From the NCBI RefSeq assembly GCF_022647665.1, contig NZ_CP071872.1, positions 5,146,001 to 5,210,000 of the forward strand: a stretch of DNA of 64,000 bases. The letters run 5' to 3'. Below, in pieces: positions 42,546-49,799 of the stretch. The notes below the pieces were generated by a model, which was not told the origin of the DNA, did no database searches, and was given only the letters and a program-made list of their open reading frames with translations. Made by a program: the position numbers and the translations under genes. The DNA comes from Streptomyces formicae. Lineage in GTDB: Bacteria; Actinomycetota; Actinomycetes; Streptomycetales; Streptomycetaceae. Within the stretch, counting starts at the first letter, position 1, and each line of letters opens with the position of its first letter.

Positions 42546-43346
42546 TCAGCGGGTGAGGGACGCGTACAGGCCGGGGCGGCGGTCGCGCAGATACGGGTTG
42601 GCGGCGCGCGAGGCGGCCAGGAAGTCCGGGTCGGCGTCGGCGACGACGAGCTCCTCGCCGTGGCCCGCGCGGGCCCGGGCGATGCCGTCGGGTCCGGCGA
42701 GGCAGCTCAGCCCGGCGAAGTCGAACTCGCCCTCGGGGCCGGTCCGGTTGGCGTAGGCCACGTACATCTGGCTCTCGAAGGCGCGGACCGGAAGGAGCTT
42801 CTCGGCGACGAACTGGAAGGGGTTCATCAGCGCGGTCGGCACCGCCAGCAGCTCCGTGCCGGCGAGGGCGTGGGCCCGCACGTTCTCCGGGAACTCGACG
42901 TCGTAGCAGATCAGGATGCCGATGCGGAGGCCGCCGAGCTCGGCCTGGACGACGGGCTCGTCGCCGGGCGTGAACCACTCCTGCTCGAAGCAGCCGAAGA
43001 GATGGGTCTTGCGGTAGTTCGCGAGCCGCTCGCCGTCGGGCCCGATGAGCTGGGCGGCGTTGTAGACCGTCTCCCCGTCCCGCTCCGGGTAGCCGTAGAC
43101 GACGGCGATGCCGTGGCGTGCGGCGATCGCGGCGACGGCCTGCGCGGACGGACCGCCGGCGGGCTCGGCGAGACGGGGCACGGCGTCGCCGATCGCGTAG
43201 CCGGTGAGGTACATCTCGGGGGCGATCAGCAGCCCGGCGCCCGCGGCTGCGACGCGGGCGGCGTGCGTGTCGAGGAGTTCGAGGTTCTTCGCGATGTCGC
43301 CGGGGGTCCCGGAGCTCTGGAGCAGGGCGGTGCGCAGCGGCGGCAT
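42546..43346 (-). CDS. 5-Aminovaleramidase-like carbon-nitrogen hydrolase, DavA-like
   Basis: 266 residues, nitrilase superfamily. Catalytic Glu-Lys-Cys triad: IAPEMYLTGYAIG (Glu), RLANYRKTHLFG (Lys), IGILICYDVEFPE (Cys). The YGYPERDGETVYNAAQL strand and the total length match DavA, which hydrolyses 5-aminovaleramide to 5-aminovalerate and ammonia. Upstream of davB in the same operon, so amide formed by DavB would be used here. CGTTGCG boxes lie 86-145 bp upstream of its ATG (43346). Confidence 0.87.
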   Translation of the reverse strand: MPPLRTALLQSSGTPGDIAKNLELLDTHAARVAAAGAGLLIAPEMYLTGYAIGDAVPRLAEPAGGPSAQAVAAIAARHGIAVVYGYPERDGETVYNAAQLIGPDGERLANYRKTHLFGCFEQEWFTPGDEPVVQAELGGLRIGILICYDVEFPENVRAHALAGTELLAVPTALMNPFQFVAEKLLPVRAFESQMYVAYANRTGPEGEFDFAGLSCLAGPDGIARARAGHGEELVVADADPDFLAASRAANPYLRDRRPGLYASLTR

Positions 43347-43431
43347 GGACCTACCTCGGGAGGACGGTGGGGTGTGTCAGGGAGACGTAAAAGACGGTAC
43401 GTTCCGGTGTTCGGCCCGGACAAGGCACGAC

Positions 43432-43491
43432 CGTTGCGGACCGAGTGTCGATCCGTTGCGTGATTTGACGGTCGGGCGGCGATTCGTTGCG
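43432..43491. promoter_or_regulatory. Three CGTTGCG boxes upstream of davA-like gene
   Basis: CGTTGCG occurs at 43432-43438, 43454-43460 and 43485-43491: spacings of 22 and 31, about two and three helical turns. They lie between the Lrp gene end and the davA-like start. Likely operators of the Lrp regulator encoded next door. Confidence 0.55.
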
Positions 43492-43521
43492 CGCCCCGCC
43501 TTCGGACCCCGCCTGGTGCGT

Positions 43522-43977
43522 TCAGCCGGGCGAGCCGGACGAGAAGCGCCTGAGCAGCGGGGAGAGCACGAGGACGGACTTGGTCCGCTCGACGAACGGC
43601 TCGCCCGCGATCCGCTCCAGCACGCGCTCGAAGTGGCGCATGTCGGAGGCGAAGACCTGGACGATCGCGTCCGCCTCGCCGGTGACGGTGGAGGCGGACG
43701 CGACTTCCGGGTACCGCGCGAGGCCGCGTTTGATGGTCTCGGGCGAGGTGTTGCTGCGTGCGTAGATCTCGATGAAGCCCTCGGTCTCCCAGCCCATGGC
43801 GGCCGGGTCGACGCGGACCGTGAAGCCGGTGATGGCTCCGTCGGCCCGCAGCCTGTCCACGCGCCGCTTCACGGCGGGCGCGGACAGGCCGACGAGCGAA
43901 CCGATGTCGGCGTAGGAACGACGGGCGTCCTCGGCGAGGGCGTGGACGATGCGTTCGTCGAGATCGTTCAGTCGCAC
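43522..43977 (-). CDS. Lrp/AsnC-family regulator of lysine module
   Basis: 151 residues: HTH (LNDLDERIVHALAEDARRSY, SAPAVKRRVDRLRADGAI) and RAM domain (ATAMGWETEGFIEIYARSNT-type strand reading MGWETEGFIEIYARS; SASTVTGEADAIVQVF). GTG 43977 starts ten bases after the permease stop, so it is in the permease transcript. Flanked by permease upstream and DavA/DavB downstream; a regulator of all four genes is the natural inference, with lysine or a product as ligand. Confidence 0.9.
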   Translation of the reverse strand: MRLNDLDERIVHALAEDARRSYADIGSLVGLSAPAVKRRVDRLRADGAITGFTVRVDPAAMGWETEGFIEIYARSNTSPETIKRGLARYPEVASASTVTGEADAIVQVFASDMRHFERVLERIAGEPFVERTKSVLVLSPLLRRFSSGSPG

Positions 43978-43987
43978 GGGGGGTGGA

Positions 43988-45460
43988 TCACTTCTCTGCT
44001 GTTGCCAACCGGGAGCGGCGAAGGCCGTACAGGAAGTAGAACACGAGCCCGGCGACCATCCAGCCACCGAAGACCACCCATGTGGCGAACGGGAGGCTGA
44101 ACATCATGTACGCGCAGAAGGCGAAGCCGAGGATCGGGGTGACCGGGAAGAGCATCACCTTGAAGGTGCGGTTCATGTCCGGGCGGTTGTAGCGCAGGAT
44201 GATCACGGCCACGTTGACCAGCGCGAAGGCGAAGAGCGTGCCGATGCTGGTGGCGTTGGCCAGCTCGCCCAGCGGGATGAAGGCCGCGAGGACACCGCAG
44301 AAGAGCGAGACGATCACGGTGTTGGTGCGCGGGGCGCCGGTCTTCGGGTTGACCTTGGCGAAGACCTTGGGCACCAGGCCGTCGCGGGACATCGCGAACA
44401 GGATGCGGGTCTGGCCGTACAGCACGGCGAAGACGACGCTGGCGATGGCGACGACCGCGCCGGCGGCGAGCACCACGCCCCAGAAGCTCTGGCCGGTGAC
44501 GTCCTTCATGATCTGGGCAAGCGCCGCCTCGGTGCCCTCGAAGTCCTGCCACGGCATGGCGCCGACGGCGACCAGCGCGACGAGGCAGTAGAGCACGGTG
44601 ACGATGAGCAGCGACAGCATGATCGCGCGCGGCAGGTCCTTCTTCGGGTTCTTGGCCTCTTCACCGGCGGTGGAGGCGGCGTCGAAGCCGATGTACGAGA
44701 AGAAGAGGGTGGCCGCGGCGGCGCTGATGCCCGTGACCCCGAGCGGGGCGAGCGGGGCGTAGTTGCCGGCCTTGATGCCCATGAAGCCGATGCCGATGAA
44801 GAGGACCAGCGTCACGATCTTCACGACGACCATGATCGTGTTGACGCGGGCGCTCTCCTTGGCGCCGCCCATGAGGAAGACCATGGCGAGCAGCACCACG
44901 ACGAGGGCGGGGAGGTTGATGAAGCCGCCCTCACCGAGCGGCGCGGAGACCGAGGCGGGGATGGTGACGCCGATCGTGCCGTCGAGCAGCTCGTTGAGGT
45001 ACTCGCCCCAGCCGACGGCCACGGCCGCGACCGACACGCCGTACTCCAGCACGAGGCACCAGCCGCAGACCCAGGCGACGAGCTCGCCCATGGTCGCGTA
45101 CGAGTACGAGTACGAGGATCCGGAGACCGGGACGGCGCCCGCGAGCTCCGCGTACGACAGCGCCGAGAACAGGGCGGTGAGGCCCGCGACGACGAACGAG
45201 ATCGCGACGGCGGGGCCGGCGAGCGGGGTGGCCTCGCCGAGGACGACGAAGATGCCGGTGCCGAGCGTCGCACCGATGCTGATCATCGTCAGCTGCCACA
45301 TGGAGAGCGAGCGGCGGAGGCTGCCGCCCTCGCCCTGGCCGCCCTCGGCGACGAGGGTCTCGACGGGCTTGCGGCGCATGAGACGGCTGCCGAGGCCGGA
45401 CTGCGGGGCCGAGGGGCCCTGCGGGGGAGAGACGGGTGGGGCTGCGCCCTGGTCCAACAC
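43988..45460 (-). CDS. APC-family amino acid permease
   Basis: 490 residues, 12-13 helices, cationic-amino-acid-transporter branch (CAT/YfnA-like). Visible: MISIGATLGTGIFVVLGEAT (helix 1 substrate gate), FFSYIGFDAASTAGEEAKNP (helix 6), SRDGLVPKVFAKVNPKTGAP. First gene of the module with lysine 2-monooxygenase and amidase, so a lysine importer is likely. GTG 45460 with TTG just behind it; GGAGCCTCC ahead. Its promoter region (45461-45945) carries TTGCG-type boxes. Confidence 0.9.
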   Translation of the reverse strand: MLDQGAAPPVSPPQGPSAPQSGLGSRLMRRKPVETLVAEGGQGEGGSLRRSLSMWQLTMISIGATLGTGIFVVLGEATPLAGPAVAISFVVAGLTALFSALSYAELAGAVPVSGSSYSYSYATMGELVAWVCGWCLVLEYGVSVAAVAVGWGEYLNELLDGTIGVTIPASVSAPLGEGGFINLPALVVVLLAMVFLMGGAKESARVNTIMVVVKIVTLVLFIGIGFMGIKAGNYAPLAPLGVTGISAAAATLFFSYIGFDAASTAGEEAKNPKKDLPRAIMLSLLIVTVLYCLVALVAVGAMPWQDFEGTEAALAQIMKDVTGQSFWGVVLAAGAVVAIASVVFAVLYGQTRILFAMSRDGLVPKVFAKVNPKTGAPRTNTVIVSLFCGVLAAFIPLGELANATSIGTLFAFALVNVAVIILRYNRPDMNRTFKVMLFPVTPILGFAFCAYMMFSLPFATWVVFGGWMVAGLVFYFLYGLRRSRLATAEK

Positions 45461-45945
45461 TGAGGAGGCTCCTTATCGCTGCCTGTAGGGAGGCGGCGAC
45501 CGGGACGGTTCCTCTCGCTCCGGCTTCCCGGATTCGCTCCGGGAAACGTGCTGGGGCATGCCTGCGCAGCCCCGAGCGGGGAATCGCCGAGCAGACGGTC
45601 CCCGCCGAACTCCACGTACTAGCGGTGACCCTATGAGTCCGGCCTTCCCGCCGTAATGCATGAGCTTTGCGCACCGGCGCAAGATCGTTGCGTGGTTGGG
45701 GCGGCGGCGGTGGAACGTTGCACCGGCACGCAAAAGCGTTCCAAATCGGGCCTCACAGCTCTCGCAGCCGGCCGGCGCCGCGGGGCCCGCTGCGGGCGTG
45801 GTCGGGCGGCGGCGGAGCGGGGTGCGCCTCTTCGACGGCCGCACCGACCAACAGGGCCGGTCGGCCCACGCGATCCGTCATGTATGGCGCAACGCTCCCT
45901 GCGGTAACAGTGAAGGGCCCGTCACCGAGACGATCGGAGGCCCCT
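45461..45945. other. Non-coding gap upstream of permease
   Basis: No gene is supported. It holds the permease promoter (minus strand, near 45640-45720), the TTGCG boxes at 45667-45733, and a GGAGG ribosome site (45936-45940) for the SGNH hydrolase at its right end. Confidence 0.6.
45667..45733. promoter_or_regulatory. TTGCG boxes upstream of permease
   Basis: TTGCG/TTGCA at 45667, 45688 and 45718 (spacings 21 and 30) with inverted CGCAA at 45678-45682 and 45729-45733. CGTTGCG at 45686-45692 is identical to the boxes near the davA-like gene. Confidence 0.5.
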
Positions 45946-47001
45946 GTGACGCCGGACGCCGACTGGCTCGACCCCGCCCCCTTCCTGCGCGGCGTGGCCT
46001 GGCGGGACGGGGAGCGCGCCGTGCGGGCCGATCCCGCCGATCTGGCGCGGCTGCCGTGGGACACCCGCGAGCGCGCCGCGCTGCCCATCGGCGTACGGCT
46101 GGAGTTCACGGCGCCCGGCGGGGCGCGGGCGGTCGACGTGCGCTATCGGGCGCGGGTCCCGGACCCGGGAGAGGCGATGCGCGAGCTCGCGCACGGTTTC
46201 GCGCTGTGGCGAGGAGACCGGTGCGTGGACGAGGCGTTCGGCGAGCCTGCCGCGGAGACGACGGTCCGGATCGGACTACCGCCGGGGGACGGCCCGTTCG
46301 TGGTCCATCCGCCCGAGTCTCAGTCTCCCGTGATCCTCGGCCTGCGCGGCGTCGGCGGGCCGGTGGTGCCCGCGCCGCGGCGCCCGCGGTGGCTCGTCCA
46401 CGGCGACTCGATCACGGAGGGCTGGTGGTCGACCCGCCCCGCACACTCCTGGCCCGCGACCGCCGGCCGGACGCTCGGCCTGGACACCGTCAACCTCGGC
46501 TACGCGGGCGCGGCACGCGGTGAACTCGCCACCGCGGAGCAGCTCGCGTCCCTCCCCGCCGAGCTGCTGACGCTCGCCTTCGGCACCAACTGCTGGTCCG
46601 GGGTGCCGTACAGCGCCCCGCTGCTGTACGAGACGACGCGGGCCTTCGTGACTCTCGTACGCCGTGGCCATCCGGAGACTCCGCTGCTGCTGGTCTCGCC
46701 GTTGCTGCGCCCCGAGGCCGAGGCGACACCGAACGCCCTCGGCGCCACGCTCGCCGAGCTGCGCGGCGCCATGGAGTCGGCGGCCCGCGACCTCGCCGCG
46801 GCGGGCGACGGCCGGCTGGCGCTGCTGCCCGGCCGCGACCTGCTGACGGCGGCTCACCTGGCGGACGGCCTCCACCCGAACGACACGGGCCACGCCCGCC
46901 TCGCCTCCGCGGTGGCGCACGCACTGCGCGCGGCGGGCTTCGTCACGACCGCCGCGACACCGGCACCGGCACCGGCACCGACGGGGACCGTCGGGCCCTG
47001 A
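45946..47001 (+). CDS. SGNH-family hydrolase
   Basis: 351 residues. N-terminal beta domain (about 1-130) and C-terminal SGNH/GDSL esterase domain: catalytic Ser in WLVHGDSITEGWW (about residue 155), the Gly/Asn blocks in LTLAFGTNCWSG, and the Asp-His pair in LADGLHPNDTGHARLA. Carbohydrate-esterase-like two-domain arrangement, but no signal peptide, so an intracellular deacylase of unknown substrate. GTG 45946 follows GGAGG with five bases between. Confidence 0.87.
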   Translation: MTPDADWLDPAPFLRGVAWRDGERAVRADPADLARLPWDTRERAALPIGVRLEFTAPGGARAVDVRYRARVPDPGEAMRELAHGFALWRGDRCVDEAFGEPAAETTVRIGLPPGDGPFVVHPPESQSPVILGLRGVGGPVVPAPRRPRWLVHGDSITEGWWSTRPAHSWPATAGRTLGLDTVNLGYAGAARGELATAEQLASLPAELLTLAFGTNCWSGVPYSAPLLYETTRAFVTLVRRGHPETPLLLVSPLLRPEAEATPNALGATLAELRGAMESAARDLAAAGDGRLALLPGRDLLTAAHLADGLHPNDTGHARLASAVAHALRAAGFVTTAATPAPAPAPTGTVGP

Positions 47002-47059
47002 CCCACGGTCCGCACCCGGGCCCCCACCCTCCGGCGGGTGCCGCACCCCGCACACACCC

Positions 47060-47090
47060 GCGGCCCCCGGGAGCGAAGTCCCGGGGCCGC
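47060..47090 (+). terminator. SGNH hydrolase terminator
   Basis: GCGGCCCCCGGGA (47060-47072) pairs with TCCCGGGGCCGC (47079-47090) with one bulge around a six-base loop. Confidence 0.78.
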
Positions 47091-47106
47091 AACGGCGTTG
47101 ATGGGC

Positions 47107-47362
47107 CTAGGGCCTGTCGTTTGGATCAGGCCGGATCAGTGAGCGGCTCGCCGCGGAGCGGCTGATGTCACAGCGGTGCGTGCAGCTGCCAGGCGGAGGA
47201 AGGAGCCACTGCGGTGGGGGCACCTCCCGTGCCCGAAGGGCTACGGGGGACATTGGCGACTGACGACTGGGGGCACCTCCCGGGCCCGCAAGGCCCAGGG
47301 GGAGCAGCAGATGTGCGTGCCAGGGCACGCGAGCCCGGCAAGATCCGAACGACAGGCCCTAG
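47107..47362. mobile_element. MITE-like element, copy 3
   Basis: 256 bp with the best ends of the three: CTAGGGCCTGTCGTTTGGATC (47107-47127, 21 bases) against the complement of 47342-47362, 20 of 21 matching. The core (GGTGCGTGC...GGCGGAGGAAGGAG, GGGGGCACCTCCCGTGCCCG, AAGGGCTACGGGGG) is about 47174-47250, in the copy 1 direction. Flanked by CTAG on both sides, as expected for a target like CTAG/YTAR. Confidence 0.78.
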
Positions 47363-47389
47363 CCCCGTCACCCGACGGGGCCGAGCCGG

Positions 47390-48832
47390 TCAGCTCCAGC
47401 TGGCGTGGAGCGGCTTGCCCTCCGCGTAGCCCGCCGCGCTCTGGATGCCGACGATCGCCTTCTCCGCGAACTCCTCCAGCGAGCCCGCGCCCGCGTACGT
47501 GCAGCTCGACCGCACGCCCGCGATGATCGAGTCGATCAGGTCCTCGACGCCCGGCCGCGCCGGGTCGAGGAACATCCGCGACGTCGAGATGCCCTCCTCG
47601 AAGAGCGCCTTCCGGGCCCGGTCGTACGCCGACTCATCACTCGTACGGTTGCGGACGGCACGCGCGGAGGCCATGCCGAAGGACTCCTTGTACAGCCGGC
47701 CGTCCGCGGTCTGCTGGAGGTCGCCCGGGGACTCGTACGTCCCCGCGAACCAGGAGCCGACCATCACGTTCGACGCGCCCGCGGCAAGCGCCATCGCGAC
47801 GTCCCTCGGGTGACGGACACCGCCGTCGGCCCAGACGTGCTTGCCGTACTTCTTCGCCTCGGCTGCGCACTCCAGCACGGCGGAGAACTGGGGGCGCCCC
47901 ACACCGGTCATCATGCGGGTGGTGCACATGGCGCCGGGGCCTACACCGACCTTGATGATGTCGGCGCCGGCGTCGATGAGGTCCTTGACGCCCTCGGCCG
48001 CGACGATGTTGCCCGCGACGATCGGGACCTGCGGGTCGAGGCCGCGGACCGCCTTGATCGCGGAGATCATCGACTCCTGGTGGCCGTGGGCCGTGTCCAC
48101 GACGATCGTGTCGGCGCCCGCGTCGAGAAGCTGCTTCGCCTTGCCGGCCACATCGCCGTTGATGCCCACGGCGGCGGCGATCCTGAGCCGCCCCTGGGCG
48201 TCCGTGGCCGGGGTGTACAGCGTGGCGCGCAGGGCGCCCTTGCGGGTGAGGACACCCGCGAGCCTGCCGTCCTTGTCGACGGCCGGGGCGAACTTGCGGT
48301 TGGCGTTGTCGAGGACGGTGAACGCCTCGCGCGGGTCGATGTCCGCGTCGATCTCCACCAGGTCCTTGGACATGACCTCGGACAGCTGCGTGAAGCGGTC
48401 CACGCCGGACAGGTCGTGCTCGGTGACGATGCCGACCGGGCGGCTCTCCTCGTCCACGACGACACCGGCGCCGTGGGCCCGCTTCGGCAGCAGGGACAGC
48501 GCGTCGGCGACGGTCTGGTGCGGGGTCAGCACGATCGGGGTGTCGAGCACGAGATGGCGCGACTTCACCCAGGACACGACCTCGGTGACGACCTCGATCG
48601 GGATGTCCTGCGGGATGACGACGAGGCCGCCGCGGCGGGCGACGGTCTCGGCCATCCGGCGGCCCGCGATGGCGGTCATGTTGGCGACGACGAGCGGGAT
48701 CGTGGTCCCGGTGCCGTCGGGGGACGCGAGGTCGACGCCCTGACGGGAGCCCACGGCCGAGCGGCTCGGCACCATGAACACATCGTCGTACGTCAGGTCG
48801 TACGGCGGCTTGATGTCATTGAGGAAACGCAC
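47390..48832 (-). CDS. guaB1: GuaB1-type GMP reductase (IMPDH family)
   Basis: 480 residues, IMPDH/GMPR TIM barrel with a CBS pair inserted at about 95-205 (DTPIVLTPHQTVADALSLLP, SRPVGIVTEHDLSG). Catalytic loop cysteine: GVGPGAMCTTRMMTGVGRPQ. Actinobacterial GuaB1 is, from mycobacterial work, a CBS-regulated GMP reductase converting GMP to IMP, not an IMP dehydrogenase. The gene begins MRFLNDIKPPYDLTYDDVF. MITE copy 3 ends 28 bp after its stop. Confidence 0.92.
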   Translation of the reverse strand: MRFLNDIKPPYDLTYDDVFMVPSRSAVGSRQGVDLASPDGTGTTIPLVVANMTAIAGRRMAETVARRGGLVVIPQDIPIEVVTEVVSWVKSRHLVLDTPIVLTPHQTVADALSLLPKRAHGAGVVVDEESRPVGIVTEHDLSGVDRFTQLSEVMSKDLVEIDADIDPREAFTVLDNANRKFAPAVDKDGRLAGVLTRKGALRATLYTPATDAQGRLRIAAAVGINGDVAGKAKQLLDAGADTIVVDTAHGHQESMISAIKAVRGLDPQVPIVAGNIVAAEGVKDLIDAGADIIKVGVGPGAMCTTRMMTGVGRPQFSAVLECAAEAKKYGKHVWADGGVRHPRDVAMALAAGASNVMVGSWFAGTYESPGDLQQTADGRLYKESFGMASARAVRNRTSDESAYDRARKALFEEGISTSRMFLDPARPGVEDLIDSIIAGVRSSCTYAGAGSLEEFAEKAIVGIQSAAGYAEGKPLHASWS

Positions 48833-48936
48833 GTGCAGAACATCCCAGTCGATCGGAGGGGTCCCGGGTGTTCACCCGGGGGAAAACGCACGTACTTCAT
48901 TGTCCCATGACGGAGAGGGTGCACCTCGCGGGCCGA

Positions 48937-49299
48937 TCATCCAGCACCCCGCGAGGTCCTCTCGTCGGATCCTCCAAGGGCGACGAGCACGGCGAGCCGC
49001 CCCGGCATCGTGTCGACCGCCTGGGCGAACACCTCCTGGGCGGTCGCCCACTCGCGGGGACGGGCGGCGGCGTACTCCTGCCAGCGCAGTACGAGTACGA
49101 GCGTGCCCTCGTCCCCCGGCAGGTCGGTGAGGCAGTCGGCGAGCGCGTCCCAGTTCCTGCCGAACCAGGCGGGGAGCTCCAGATCGCCCGCGCAGCGCTC
49201 CATGAAGCCCGGCTTGTCCGTGACCCCGTGGAGGTCGAGCACGGTGATGTTCCGGCCGGCCACGGCGCCGAACAGGGCAGCGAGGGGGCCGTTCCTCAT
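48937..49299 (-). CDS. Barstar-family ribonuclease inhibitor
   Basis: 120 residues. The barstar fold is visible: ITVLDLHGVTDKPGFMERCAG, LPAWFGRNWDALADCLTDL (acidic helix that plugs the RNase active site), LVLVLRWQEYAAARP. ATG overlaps the RNase stop (ATGA at 49296-49299), so enzyme and inhibitor are translated together. It protects the cell from the lipoprotein RNase during or before export. Confidence 0.93.
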   Translation of the reverse strand: MRNGPLAALFGAVAGRNITVLDLHGVTDKPGFMERCAGDLELPAWFGRNWDALADCLTDLPGDEGTLVLVLRWQEYAAARPREWATAQEVFAQAVDTMPGRLAVLVALGGSDERTSRGAG

Positions 49300-49730
49300 C
49301 GGAGCACCTCTCTGAACGTCTCGTAGTGATCGTCGGTGTAGTAGACCTCCCCGCCCTGCCCGGTGACAATGCGGCGGGCACCGCGGTCGCCTTCCCCGGG
49401 CGTGCGGACGGTGTACTCGCGGTAGTAGCCGCGCTGCTGCCGCGGCAGGATCCGCTCGAAGTTGCCGAAGGTGGCGCCGTCCTTCTCGTACGGGAACGGC
49501 CCGCCCCTGTCGATGAGGCGCAGGGTCTCGCGGGCCTCCGGGGGCAGGTCGCCGACGCGAACCGTCTGCAGGCCGGTGCGGTCGGTGGGTGCGGCGGGGC
49601 TCTGCGTGCCGGAGCCCGGGGAGCAGCCGGCCGTCGGCAGTCCCAGGCAGGCGAGCAGGGCGGCGGCCAGGACGAGACGCAGGAGCCGGGGAATCCGGAG
49701 ATCCCGGAGGGGCGGCGGCCGGTGCAGCAT
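49296..49730 (-). CDS. RNase Sa-like guanyl-specific ribonuclease, lipoprotein
   Basis: 144 residues. A lipoprotein signal (LLRLVLAAALLACLGLPTAGC; lipobox LPTAGC, residues 31-36, Cys 36) anchors it to the outside of the membrane. The mature part matches RNase Sa from memory: LPPEARETLRLIDRGGPFPY, then the catalytic Glu in FERILP, arginine in GARRIVTGQGG and His in YYTDDHYETF. It cleaves RNA after G. The long C-terminal cysteine of secreted RNase Sa is missing. Followed by a barstar gene. Confidence 0.92.
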   Translation of the reverse strand: MLHRPPPLRDLRIPRLLRLVLAAALLACLGLPTAGCSPGSGTQSPAAPTDRTGLQTVRVGDLPPEARETLRLIDRGGPFPYEKDGATFGNFERILPRQQRGYYREYTVRTPGEGDRGARRIVTGQGGEVYYTDDHYETFREVLR

Positions 49731-49799
49731 GACGCCGATGCTGCCACGGTCGCGTGGGGAAGGCGGTGAAGGTGGGGCCGGGCGGGTAGGGAATGCCCC

